NCBI GenBank assembly: GCA_036925085.1
Contig: JAUPFP010000002.1
Coordinates: forward strand, 7,160,890 to 7,224,889
DNA length: 64,000 nucleotides
Source of the DNA: Brachycybe producta
Taxonomy: Eukaryota > Arthropoda > Diplopoda > Playtdesmida > Andrognathidae
Direction: 5' to 3'
Shown: piece after piece, positions 55,201 through 63,824 of the stretch
Position numbering within the stretch: the first letter of the stretch is position 1
How the letters are laid out: every line of letters starts with the position of its first letter
Notes under the pieces: model-generated
Databases searched by the model: none
What the model saw: only the letters and a program-made list of their open reading frames with translations
Told to the model about the DNA's origin: nothing
Made by a program: the position numbers and the translations under genes

Positions 55201-56255
55201 TGTAGTGAGTAAAAGAAGCATCATGTAATTAATTCAATCCTTTAAAAAGAAAATGAAGGAAAAGTCATGCAATGTAGCTCTCATTACTATTGGCTAAACA
55301 CTTTTTTGTAGGAATTTTTTTTAACTTAACACCAAATGGCGCACCTTTCATCAGGCGAGGTTGTGCAGTGCACAACCGCACGCCGCAGCCCTGCTTGGAA
55401 TGTACTGAGCTCCTTGAGAGATGTTTAATTTTTCAGAAGTTTTCAAACGCCATAAAGTGACGTGACGTCAATAACCTTGTAATTCCACGTATTCCATTAT
55501 TCATTGATTTCATATATTGCTATGTATGTGATGTGACACTGGTGGATAAATCGAATTTATAACGGAATATGCAGACCTTGACCTTGTCTTCTCAAAAAAA
55601 AAAAAACCTAATGTCACCATTTTTTTCCTGTAGATTCAGTGAGATAAACAAACTAGAATTATTCAAATTAGACAAAATCCATGTTCAGTGGTATTTGTTT
55701 AGCATGTAATCTTAGTTTAAATTGCAACAAAGTTCTAAAAAAAAAGTTGCTAAAAGTCCAAAGATCAAAATGTTCCTAAGTTGCCACCACTCACAACAAA
55801 TCAATTTATTATCTGTGCCATTTAATTTGATTTTATATCATTCATTTATTATAGGTAAGCCTGACATTCCAGTGATTCTAGTGGGCAACAAAGTGGATCT
55901 TGAAGAAAATCGTAAAGTTCCCCGTGAAGTGGCCTTTTCTTTTTCCAAAGAGAGCATGCATTGTTGTCGTTATTTAGAAACGAGCGCAAAATACAACGTT
56001 AACGTTGGTCAATTATTTTCTGAACTCTTGATGAAGACTTTTTATGGCGATGAATTGAAACGAGAGAATGCGGCTGCTGAAAACTCCAGTCGACGTCCAT
56101 CTAGACGTCTGAGTCGACGGTTAAGTAGCCTCAGTTTGAGGCGTAAATCTTGTTCTCCGTGTGCCATTAAATCAGTTGCTACTGATGGTCACATTTTGCC
56201 CAAAGAGAGTACACCGGCAACACACGACTATAGGAGTAGATGTGTCATACTCTAG
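29471..56255 (+). CDS. Ras-superfamily small GTPase, Di-Ras/Dexras-Rhes-like
   Basis: Three exons (29471-29612, 48496-48669, 55855-56255) encode 238 residues; introns are GT/AG. The N-terminal third numbers exactly like H-Ras. The P-loop GAGGVGKTS covers residues 10-18 and switch I PTVED includes T35. Switch II reads DTSGSHHFPAMR (58-69), with Ser62 where Ras has catalytic Gln61. NKVD is at 117-120 and TSAK at 148-151. Di-Ras and Dexras/Rhes share the (S/T)G(S/N)HxFPAM pattern, and Di-Ras proteins are known for low GTPase activity, so this protein is likely mostly GTP-bound (inference). The ~80-residue C-terminal region has three RRxS motifs (185-196), then C235-VIL, a CAAX box whose final Leu favours geranylgeranylation. 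It should act at the inner face of membranes. Exact orthology (DIRAS or RASD) is unresolved. Confidence 0.93.
31215..31560. repeat. family 1 MITE copy (Ras-like intron 1)
   Basis: Near full length, from GAAGATGGTTTATGAACAGC to GTTTACACTGTTAAAATTACCTTAA. Its right end merges into a separate hairpin at 31546-31623 (ATTACCTTAATGGTTCGTAA and its complement). Confidence 0.75.
31647..32285 (-). mobile_element. non-autonomous Helitron-like element, copy 2
   Basis: Same 3' end as copy 1 (hairpin TCCGTCAT/ATGACGA, CTAG, host T). About 210 bp (31705-31915) not present in copy 1 interrupts it and contains a CCGCCCTTTTATGACGTC...CATAAAAGG palindrome. Its other end runs into a long (TA)n. Confidence 0.65.
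32190..32279. repeat. (TA)n microsatellite
   Basis: About 45 TA units at the TATA-rich 5' end of Helitron-like copy 2. Copy 1 has only a short TA tract at the same place. Confidence 0.95.
33740..34345. repeat. two copies of a CTTCGACTTCATTTTGTCGC repeat
   Basis: An inverted block at 33740-33970 (GGAAAGACGCCAACCTTGA against TAGGTTGGTGTCTTTCC) and a second fragment at 34285-34345. Both carry CTTCGACTTCATTTTGTCGC and a TCTTTCAAAAG(T/C)CGCCTG-like word. A third relative lies near 61160. Confidence 0.55.
34989..35440 (-). repeat. family 2 repeat copy, reverse orientation
   Basis: Starts GCTTGGGTCTCACATGCG followed by GAAAAAGCAGAAAATAG. Contains the complement of the conserved block TTTATCAGCCAATA. 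Confidence 0.6.
35555..35723. mobile_element. foldback element, copy with exact 9-bp duplication
   Basis: Degraded CTGAATAAGCGTCAAACT / TTTGGCGTTTAATCTATTTGG arms of the 16483-16755 family, right end TTGTTCAGTGCCAC. Exact 9-bp target duplication GAGAATAGT at 35546-35554 and 35724-35732. Confidence 0.7.
36990..37215 (+). repeat. family 2 repeat copy
   Basis: Begins AAGCTAAGGTCGCACATGCAG and contains TTTCTGCCACACGGAATTAC followed by ATTTTATCAGCCAATAG. Confidence 0.6.
37325..37935. repeat. family 1 MITE copy split by a hAT element
   Basis: The left part ends GTAGCTCAATCACTTA; the right part resumes with CACTTGAGGCCGTTTTCATG. The break matches the family 1 consensus at CACTTAAG. Confidence 0.75.
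37434..37792. mobile_element. hAT-type element inside family 1 copy
   Basis: Ends CAGTGCCATCTTAA and the complement of CAGGGCCGTCTTTAA, a well-known hAT end type. 8-bp flanks CACTTACG and CACTTGAG match at 6 of 8. Contains GGGCCTC-rich text at both arms. 359 bp, non-coding. Confidence 0.85.
37936..39365. other. Ras-like intron 1, nothing bounded
   Basis: AT-rich intronic DNA with poly-A and poly-T tracts; no exon or transposon with defined ends found. Confidence 0.4.
39366..39521. mobile_element. palindromic MITE, sister of 19145-19350
   Basis: Ends ACAGGCAGTTAG and CTAACTGCCTGT, inner GTTGGCTCCGCCC. Exact 8-bp flank repeat ATAATTTT (39358-39365, 39522-39529). Confidence 0.8.
39522..42085. 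other. Ras-like intron 1, mostly featureless
   Basis: AT-rich. A diverged family 3-like stretch lies near 40905-41060 (GCAATTGCCAATC, TTCTTGCAGAAACTGC). The word GTTTCACACGATGCGTGCATTTG (split over two lines near 41320) also occurs in part near 17140. No exon recognised. Confidence 0.4.
42086..42660 (+). repeat. family 2 repeat copy with internal minisatellite
   Basis: Begins CCTGGATCCCACATGCAG, contains CTACATTTTATCAGCCAATA and ends near GATGCGTTTAAATCCCAG. Inside, at about 42420-42525, a 29-bp unit built on TTTTAAATTTCCATTTCAA and TTTTCTGCCG is repeated about 3.5 times. Confidence 0.65.
43162..43253. repeat. (TAA)n microsatellite
   Basis: About 30 uninterrupted TAA units. Confidence 0.95.
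44290..44960. repeat. diverged family 2 copy
   Basis: Shares TTTATTTGGCAGAATGTAGGCAG and AGAAAAAGAAAG words with other family 2 copies. Boundaries are loose. Confidence 0.4.
45610..45990. repeat. family 1 MITE copy (Ras-like intron 1)
   Basis: Left end TTTAAGATGGTTTGTCTACAG, AGAAGGGTAGCTTAATCACT, mirror-image right arm with TTCTTCTAGTTTCGAA. Confidence 0.75.
46624..46930. repeat. MITE with AGGGCTCGGATTT-type ends
   Basis: Left end AGAGCTCGGATTTTTATGCA and right end TGCATACAAATCCGAGCCCT. The inner palindrome GAGGCTAGATGTCTGG / AGTCTCTAGCCTC is related to 62730-62860. The flanking repeat is 3 to 5 bp (ATT or TATTA), so the superfamily is unresolved. Confidence 0.6.
47155..48285 (+). repeat. 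family 2 repeat array before Ras-like exon 2
   Basis: Contains CACATGCTGAAAAA, then TTTCTGCCACACGAAATCAC and AATCAGCCAATA, and ends CACACATGTGAGATCCGGGC about 220 bp upstream of exon 2. Confidence 0.55.
48496..48669 (+). CDS. Ras-like gene exon 2 (switch II)
   Basis: Acceptor TTTCTTAG|ATGGT after a pyrimidine-rich tract; donor ATTAAAG|GTAAAA, phase 1. Encodes residues 48-105. Confidence 0.93.
48957..49030. repeat. left end of a hAT-type element
   Basis: CAGTGGTCTCCAAACTATAG followed by GGCCCGCG is a common hAT end. No matching right end was found, so it is a fragment. Confidence 0.45.
49200..49560. repeat. family 1 MITE copy (Ras-like intron 2)
   Basis: Arms with GATATCTTTCAAAATAAACT and GCTTATTTTGAAAGATATC, right end TTCAAACCATCTTAAG. 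A separate 64-bp hairpin follows at 49755-49818 (GGTAGGCAATCACTG and CAGTGATTGCCTG). Confidence 0.75.
50200..50890. repeat. minisatellite, 16-bp GTAGTGGCTTTGAGTT unit
   Basis: Best preserved at 50461-50590, where the unit repeats about eight times in tandem. The flanks carry degenerate versions (GTGGCGTTGAATT, TATTCGCTTTGAGC). Lies in Ras-like intron 2. Confidence 0.85.
51770..52520. repeat. two family 3 copies, one split by a mariner-like MITE
   Basis: Blocks GTGCAAGAAACCACTGCAAG (51830) and GTGTAAGAAACCACTGCAAG (about 52421) lie in tandem. Both continue with GTCTTGC and TATTATCACATTG. The first is interrupted at 51920. Confidence 0.65.
51920..52289. mobile_element. mariner/Tc1-like MITE
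   Basis: Ends CTGGATGTCCATAAAGTCCTT and the complement of CAGGATGTCCATAAAGTC, followed inwards by matching TTCACTTCAATAT arms. A TA lies on each side (51918-51919, 52290-52291). 370 bp, no transposase. Confidence 0.75.
52716..52876. repeat. long hairpin, about 70-bp arms
   Basis: CAAAAAGGTTCAGCAT through GATTCAATAATCTTTA pairs with TAAAGATTATTGAATC through ATGCTGAACCTTTTTG. Some mismatches. No target duplication seen. Confidence 0.7.
53961..54069. repeat. hairpin MITE, TTCCACACGATGGATG-type
   Basis: TTCCACACGATGGATGTACT and AATATTGTCACCTTGAA pair with TTCAAGGTGACAATATG and GCATCGTTTGTGCGTGGAA. Confidence 0.6.
54700..54975. repeat. family 4 repeat, uninterrupted copy
   Basis: Reverse complement of the sequence that carries solo LTR 2. 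It preserves the empty target site (TTTA at 54852-54855). Confidence 0.8.
55003..55140. repeat. family 1 MITE, left arm
   Basis: TTTAAGGTGGTTCTAAAGTG, TTGAAAGTGTTTTAGAAACT and GAAGAGCAGTTCAATCACTT. Confidence 0.7.
55855..56255 (+). CDS. Ras-like gene exon 3 (NKxD, SAK, basic tail, CAAX)
   Basis: Acceptor TTATTATAG|GTAAGC; ends in a TAG stop after CVIL. Encodes residues 106-238. Confidence 0.93.
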
Positions 56256-57250
56256 TCATTATTAATGCTGTGGTTAACTATGTGCAGACAGAGTTTCAAG
56301 CAAAAAGTTGAGAAAGAGATAGAGAGAGGGTGGCGCACGTACTGTTGGTGAGGGCAGACAATAATAAGGGCCATTTTTAAATTCATTCACTCAAGGCTGT
56401 TTGATGTCACTGATCCGTATGCAGCATGCCGTAATCTGAGGTTATATTTGACCAGAGCATCAACAAACAAATAAAGGAGCAAATGTGGATGGAACTGCCA
56501 TTTCAGGTATCAGATTTATGGAAAGAATCTTCTCTCTTTTTTTGTGTGTTTGTGTTGCTGAGGTGATCTCGTGATAATAACGACATTGGCTGATGTTTTA
56601 CAACTTGAAAGAACACTTCTGAGAACTCTTCTTTTATGTCCTGACTAACATTTTTTTGGGGAGAATGTCTTCTGTAAGGTGTAATGTGTGTTTTTATTCA
56701 GCCGCCATCTCTCTACTAATCGGTTTTTTTTTCTTTCTTCCTTCTTTTCTTTCTCTTCTGAGTTTCTATTTTCTCTTTGTATTTCTATTTTCTTTTCTTG
56801 ATTGTGTCGTTGTGTGTTGCTTTTATATTGGAATTGGTTTAGGTCTTTTAGGTTATTAAAGGGTTCATTCAAGAACAGCATTTGTATTTTGATAAGATGG
56901 CTTTTATGTACTCATAAATGTCTACCTGAGAAAACATAAACGCAACGTGCAGACAAGTATTACAAACACAAAATTGCAACATTGCATGGAGAAATATGCA
57001 CAGAGGCACACATACTGTACACACAAAGTGAGGTACAAACGAACACAGAATACACAAACGAAACATGGACACATCTGAGTACACAATGGAAACACACACA
57101 CACATATATCTGAAAACATAACAGAAACCAGAGGCGGGCTGGCCAAAGGGCAGCACGGGCAAATGCCAGAAGGGCCGGGATCCAATTGGCTGGTTGTTCT
57201 TTTTTTTTTAAATATTGCCAATCCAGTATAAAATGCCAGGGCCAAATTAT
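56256..57250. other. 3' flank of the Ras-like gene
   Basis: Likely 3' untranslated region at its start. No second gene recognised. Pyrimidine-rich tracts and CA-rich sequence begin near 57000. Confidence 0.4.
56470..56475 (+). promoter_or_regulatory. candidate poly(A) signal of the Ras-like gene
   Basis: AATAAA about 215 bases after the stop codon, the first canonical signal downstream. The cleavage site is not known. Confidence 0.45.
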
Positions 57251-57269
57251 ATTCCCAGCACGACTTTGA

Positions 57270-57925
57270 CAGAAACACACAACATACAGTAATGCACAGC
57301 AGAAACACGCAACAGAATGCACAGCAGAAACACACAACAGAAACACACAACAGAAACACACAACAGAAACACACAACAGAAACACACAACATAATGCACA
57401 GCAGAAACACACAACAGAATGCAAAGCAGAAACGGACAGCAGAAACACACAACATAATGCACGGCAGAAACACACAGCAGAAACACAGAACAGAATGCAA
57501 AGCAGAAACACACAAGAGAATGCACACAACAGAATGCAAAGCAGAAACACAAAACAAATACGAAGAAGAAACACACAGCAGAAACACGCAACAGAATGCA
57601 CAGCAGAAACACAACAGAAACACACAACAGAAACACACAACAGAAACACACAACATAATGCACAGCAGAAACGGACAGCAGAAACACACAACAGAATGCA
57701 AAGCAGAAACGGACAGCAGAAACACACAACATAATGCACGGCAGAAACACACAGCAGAAACACAGAACAGAATGCAAAGCAGAAACACACAAGAGAATGC
57801 ACACAACAGAATGCAAAGCAGAAACACAAAACAAATACGAAGAAGAAACACACAGCAGAAACACACAACAGAATGCAAAGCAGAAACACAAAACAAACAC
57901 GAAGAAACACACACACACACGCATA
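57270..57925. repeat. minisatellite, AGAAACACACAACAG-type units
   Basis: Tandem units of 15-25 bp (GCAGAAACACACAACAGAAT and variants). A block at about 57415-57590 is repeated at about 57692-57867, an offset of 277 bp. Lack of stop codons makes several long frames on both strands, none of them genes. Confidence 0.9.
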
Positions 57926-58265
57926 CAGTATGTACGAATACACACTTAAATAGAAAGAAGAAAAAAAATTGATTACATAGGAGAAACAATAGAATTGCAC
58001 AGAAAAACCGCACCCAAACGTGAATAAACAAACAGAAGACGACGACGCAGAAGAAAACACAACAGGGTATATGCAAAGCGACACACCACGCATAGAAACG
58101 GAAAACTACATGGAAATGTCACTGGGTGTTCAGTCCTACAGTTAGTTAACACGCCTGAAGACAGATTACACATACTGTACATTTACAGAGCGTACACTGA
58201 GAAACAAATAAAATAAGAGTAGTAACAAAATATGCAGAAAACAAAATTTAAAAAAAACACATAAT

Positions 58266-58400
58266 GGCCCGTTTCCATCGAGTCAAAATAAAAGGTAAAA
58301 ATGAATTTTGATTCGGGTAAATTTCTAAAAAAAAATGCCATAGAAATCTTAATAAAGATTCATTTTCACCTCCTATTTTGTGACCCAATGGAAACAAGAC
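58266..58400. repeat. MITE with GTTTCCAT-type ends
   Basis: GGCCCGTTTCCATCGAGTCA and AAAATGAATTTT on the left pair with TTCATTTTCACC and TGACCCAATGGAAACAAGAC on the right. Confidence 0.6.
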
Positions 58401-59035
58401 ATTAAGGTGTAATAATGGCCAAAACTATATGAAAAACAGATGAAGAAAAAGTGAACAAAACAATAAAGACTATTTTTAACACTAATATGGTGTGTCAAAA
58501 AAAAACAGTATATAAATTCTGTCTTAATTTGTGTACAACTTTAATATTTAAGCCAATTATGGTTTCTACTTTTCTTTTAGAAAACCGTTTACGCGTTGTA
58601 TATTTGTATTAATTTATTCTATGTGTGAGATTATTAATATTTTTAATTGATATCGTTATTTAAATTACGGGATGTTCACTGGTCATATGTTCCTTTTTAA
58701 AAATTATGTGTGGACATTTTTACATATTTTTGAGTAGAATGAAATTATATCCTCACTTTTATGTCGTATGTTTCTATTTACTGACAATCGGTTAATTTCA
58801 AAACTGGTTAAAAACAAAAATCTGTTTATGTATTGGTTTTTTTAAAAAAAATATTTATTGTTTGTTTGTTGCCAATATTTGAGATTTTTGTTGTCTTTTT
58901 TATTTAATAATTATAATATATCTGATGTTTCGTATTATAAGTTTAGCTTTTTTGTCTATGATTATTTTATAGAAGGGTTAGTTAGAAAGGTTTGTCGCAT
59001 TCTGATCCTTAATAACTGGGTGCACGGTGAACAGG
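58401..59035. other. intergenic, nothing seen
   Basis: AT-rich, no bounded repeat or gene. Confidence 0.4.
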
Positions 59036-59239
59036 GTGGCGCTGACCTAGCGCCAAATTGAAAAAAATGCCAAAGAAAACAATCGCCAAATTCATTCAAT
59101 AAACGCAGAATTCAATAAACGACAATTGAATCAAACGCCAAATTGAACAAGCGCCAATTGAAACAAACGCCAAACTACAGTAAATAAACGCCAAACATTT
59201 GAAAGTTCTTCAGTTTGGCGTTTGTTCAATTTGGAGCAC
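59036..59239. mobile_element. foldback element, third copy of the 16483-16755 family
   Basis: Left end GTGGCGCTGACCTAGCGCC, irregular AAACGCCAAATTGAA units, short right arm TTTGGCGTTTGTTCAATTTGG. No target duplication remains. Confidence 0.6.
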
Positions 59240-59347
59240 ATGGGCTGTTTTATGTCCCTTAACCCAATTTAATACCAATTTTGAATTCTCCTTTGATTAA
59301 TTAATTAATGATTTTGTTAGTAAATTTCTTATTTTTTCTGAACTTAA

Positions 59348-59695
59348 AGGTAGTTTTAAAGTGTAAACGTCCATCGAACTCTTGATTATTCTGTTTCTCA
59401 TGTGCACTATATGAAGAGTAACTTGAATGTGTTTTAGAAACTAGAAGGGTAACTCAATCACTGGTGAGTATTTTTATGTTGATAGCTTTCAAAATAGCTT
59501 CCATCTTTAAGCATACAATATTTCTCCCCCTTTTGTGTATAAAAAATCAAAAGTTAAGATAATAACATGAAAATATCTTGAAATGATTGAGCTACCCTTC
59601 TAGTTTCTAAAACGCAATCTAGTTTTATTTTTTAAATTTTGATACTGAAAAATTGAATAATCAAGAGTTCGAAAATCAGGTGTTCCTAAACCCAT
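59348..59695. repeat. family 1 MITE copy
   Basis: Near full length: AAAGGTAGTTTTAAAGTGTA, CGAACTCTTGATTATTCTG, TTTTAGAAACTAGAAGGGTA and the mirrored right arm. Confidence 0.75.
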
Positions 59696-59739
59696 CATAA
59701 GTACAAAGTTTAGGCCAAAATTCCTCACATATAATAAAA

Positions 59740-60005
59740 ATAGGACTAAAAAGGAATTTATCTCATTTGAATAATTCCATTTTATTTATCTGGTTTGAAA
59801 TGTCTGGAGAGAGAAAAAAAAACTGTAAAATTGTTTCTTTTTGCAACATGGAATTACATTCTATCCACCAATAAGAAGGCGTCCTTCAGTAACAATATTC
59901 TTTATGGCTCCTCTTCTTATTTTTTTCCCCCCCTCCCCTTTTCTATAAACTGTCCTTCAAATGTTTTTTTTTCTATTGTAATGTGCGAGAACTTTTGAAT
60001 CTTTT
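59740..60005 (+). repeat. family 2 repeat copy
   Basis: TTCCATTTTATTTATCTGG, ATGGAATTACATTCTATCC and CACCAATAAGAAGGCG. Confidence 0.55.
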
Positions 60006-60834
60006 TTTCACGTCAATTAATTTCTGTATTAATTTTTATTGTCATTGGTCGATTTTTTTATGTCTGTTGCGCACTTATTTGTGATTGATAATAATTTCAT
60101 TTTTTTCAGTTTTGAAAAGAATTGAATAATTTCTGCTGTTTCAATAAGGTATAGTTGATTTTGAAGTTTTTTTTTTAATTTGAACAACAACAAAAAAATG
60201 AATAATTTCTTTTTATTGTTGAATTTTATTTAGAAGAGTGAGAGAAAAAAAAGGCAATGTTTTATTTGAAATGCCTTTTAAAAGAAGAGATATATATATT
60301 TTAGAGAAAAGTGAACAACGTGTAAGATATTGCTTGAAGGTATAGTAATTTTGAGTTATTTTGATGTAAAAAAAATGATAAACCGAACGAAAAAAAAAAT
60401 GTTTTAGTAGACTTTAATATTTACTTTAATTTACTTTAATATTTTAATATTTTGAATATTTAATTTTTTTTGGCCAATTTCTGTTCTTTTTTTTATCTCT
60501 TGCTTTCAATAACTGAAATAACATTCAACTGGAACTTGAAGGTGTGGGTTTTGTGTGTACAAATTACATAGGGAGTAGGCCTAGTGGTAAACGGCTAAAT
60601 TTTGATCGTGTTTCTTACACATGTGTATCTGACTTTCATATCTTTATTAAAAATGTCTACATTTTTATATAAGAGGGTAAATGATGTGTATTGTTATCGA
60701 ACAGGTGCCCAATGCCCATTTACAATTTGAAAATCAACACTTTTTTTATACAGGATGAACACAAACTGAATTGATTTTCCTTTACGCCTACACCAGTGAT
60801 GTTCACAGAATGGAGCGAGTTACAGAGGCTAAGC
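60006..60834. other. intergenic, AT-rich, nothing seen
   Basis: Poly-T and poly-A tracts only. Confidence 0.4.
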
Positions 60835-61211
60835 CCTTGGCACACAGACAGCCTTTTTGCTGTAAAAAGTTGTCACCGATATTAACCACTTTAGACTACT
60901 GCGTTCGTTATTATGTGGTCAAATTTGGTTGACTGAACTGCCAAAAAAAAAGTGGTCGTACTTAGCGACAGAATTAACCTCACAGCAATTCAGACAAAAT
61001 TGATCTTGATTAAAGAAACCCTCCAGGTGGCTGGAAAGTGGTCTGGCTGCCAAAGAAAAATGATTTTGTCAGAAGCGAGATCGCGACCACCTTCTGTGTT
61101 TGACAAGGTCCTGCGCTTTTTCCATAGTAAGTACATTGCAACCACAGTTCAGCAACCTTCGACTTCGTTTTGCAGTCAAACAGTTGTCAACTAGTGGGCT
61201 GTGTGCCAAGG
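60835..61211. repeat. MITE with CCTTGGCACACAG ends
   Basis: CCTTGGCACACAGACAGCC on the left and GGGCTGTGTGCCAAGG on the right. The inner right arm carries CAACCTTCGACTTCGTTTTG, linking it to the 33.7-34.3 kb repeats. Confidence 0.65.
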
Positions 61212-61699
61212 ACCTAATTCTGAAAATGAATACATTATATGTAGACTCGGTTAAAACGGTTAAAAATATTTTTTAAAAAATATTCCCATCACATGCTTTT
61301 GGTCATTTGTACCTGGAGTCATTCGAAAATGGAATTTATTGACTGAAAGAGAGATATCTGCAGTTATAAAAATTGCAACTGACTAACCATAAACTTGTAA
61401 GTGGTTAGACATAGTTTTATATATGTTTGTGGTTTTCTGTGCTTATTGTTGTTCAAATGGTTACGGTTATGTGATTTTTATAGTTGCAGAAGTATTTATG
61501 GCTGATGGATGGTTGTGGTTAAGCCGACAGTCAATTTTGGAAATAATTCCCGTCAACATTGATTTACGCCAGCTACCTCTATTCAATAATAGCCATAACG
61601 GATCTTCATTCATTCATAATTAATTAGTAACTATGACTTAAAAAAAAATAACCATCTGTATCTGTTCAGCAATCTTTTTGCAAATGCAACAGTTCAGTA

Positions 61700-62029
61700 T
61701 GCCTGGGACACACAATGCGTCTCATGCCTTCCAACGCTGGCAGAATGATAGTTTGACACAGTGTGGCCGGGAGACGGATGTTGAGTGGCGGATGCCGAGT
61801 GTCCAACGTTTGACATTGGAGAGCATTGGAAAGCATTCGAGCAGGTGTCGGTTTCCTTGTTCCCCATCAAAGGTTTTCAGTGTTTTTCACCAATGTTACC
61901 ACCAATGTAGGACACATAGCCTGGCCGGTTCATCAATTGCGAACGTACAAGTGTCCAACTGGCAAATGTTAGAGACAAATATGGGTATAACGTTGGATCC
62001 AACATTGGACACAGTGTGTGTCCCAGGCT
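61700..62029. repeat. MITE with GCCTGGGACACAC ends and TA flanks
   Basis: TGCCTGGGACACAC and the complement of AGCCTGGGACACAC, with TA on both sides (61698-61699, 62030-62031). The interior is richer in G+C than its surroundings and non-coding. Confidence 0.65.
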
Positions 62030-62619
62030 TAACCACAACCGTTCAGTAACCAGAATCGTTCAGTAACCATTCAGCAACCACAACCATACTTATTAAATTT
62101 ATAGTCAGTTAACCATTCCATAAAACTGCTGGTTCTGAATTATTCAAACATTTTTATGCAAAATGACATTTCCTGGACTCTTCCAACCCTGGCGATATAG
62201 GTCATTAAATGTAAATGCTTCCACTTGTTGCATCTGTGTGGACAAACCTTCAGACGAATACTCACACACTCATATTGAAAATAATATATTCTAAAAAAAA
62301 AACACTGAAAGAGAATGGCAAATATCACATTAGACAATCATAAAATTCTATTTTACTTCTCTTATTCAAATAACCCATTACCATATTAAATTATAATTTC
62401 ATTTAGACATCCTTTTGTAGGATTAACGCTACTAATACAATAATGTAAAAAGAAAGTGGTTCAAACGGTGGTTGCAATTTCATTTTTATTATTATATCTC
62501 CCACGCAAACATGGCAACTGACTAGGAACTAACGAGTTACATGGAATTATATGGAATGGACAAGCTTTCATTAAATATTCGACAGCTTTTTTTTTAAAGA
62601 ATATAAAACAAATCAGAAA

Positions 62620-62900
62620 CTGGAAGATATTATTTTTATCTATGTTTTTACATTTCAGTTTAATTAAAGAAAGTGTTTTTTTTTAATTAATAATGATCAA
62701 GGTGGTAATAAATATGCTTTTTTTTTGCAATAAAAAAGACTGTTTAGAGGCTAGAATTCTGTCAGAGGAGGTAATCATCATTTAACCAAATGATGATTTC
62801 ATTTACTATTTTAATCTATAAACAGTATTTTTGATTGAAAAAACAATCATAATTTTTTCACCTCAATAATGATTTCTAGATGTAGAATTGAAGATCGTAA
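62620..62900. repeat. relative of the 46624-46930 repeat
   Basis: AAAAAGACTGTTTAGAGGCTAG and AGTATTTTTGATTGAAAAAA parallel the inside of that element. Its ends are not defined. Confidence 0.45.
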
Positions 62901-63824
62901 TTAATTTGCATATAATTTGAATATGAAACGGAAAAAATGGATTTTTTAAAAAAGCAATTAAATATTAAGAGCCAATTTGAATGAAAAATTGGGATCTATA
63001 TAGTTAAGATAGAAATATGTAATTGATACAAAATAATTTTCCATGAACAGTTTTCTTTCTTTCTTTTTTTTACCATTTGAATGAAGTCAATATACCATAA
63101 ATAAATTTTCTGTTAGACCAATTACATTTTAATTGAAACAGATTGTAGGGAGGAGCTCAAAGATTATTTTTTTTTCTTCAGAAAATTCTCAAATTTTTAA
63201 GAATAAGATTCTACTAAACTTCTTTTCAAGCAACAACAAAAAAACATGAAATCTTCATTGAAATTACATTGGCACTGTTTCCAATCCATCATTACATTTA
63301 TTAGGCACGTCATCAGTGGGAGGGTAGGAGGGAGGGAGGAGAGCTTTTGCTTTATTTTAATTAAGAATTGATTAAATTGAATATTTTAAATTTGAAGATG
63401 AAATTTTATGGTATCTTTTTTTTTCTTCTTCTCTTTCTTTCTTAATGTTAGAATATAATTGCAATTTTGCAGCATTCAATTTGAATAAGTAATAATAATA
63501 CAAGCTCTTATAGAAAATGAGGATTTCACATAACAGTGGAGTTGCTGTGACATTTTTAATTGTTTGTCATTTGTATTTAGGTTGTATCATAAATATATTT
63601 ACTCTCATAACAACTTTTTCTTACAAGATGTAGTCTTTAAGGATGAATAATATTTATGATAACATCTAAAAATAAATAATATTTTTTTTTGCAAAATTCT
63701 AGACTATAAATTGTTAATATTAAAATAGATTTCTCTTTTTCTTTTATAATAATTGTCAATAATAGTTTCAGGTTATAGAATTAATACAGAAGAGCAAAAA
63801 CAAAACAGCCATAAGCATTTTTAT
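62901..63824. other. intergenic, AT-rich, nothing seen
   Basis: No gene or bounded element recognised. Confidence 0.4.

Noticed and set aside
57292-57972. Plus-strand frame of 226 residues rich in His-Asn-Arg-Thr-Gln
   Set aside because: Same minisatellite, opposite strand.
56922-58093. Long minus-strand open frames of up to 384 residues, Cys/Leu/Phe-rich
   Set aside because: They are translations of the AGAAACACACAACAG minisatellite and its flanks. Several frames on both strands are open at once, and the protein is a low-complexity repeat.
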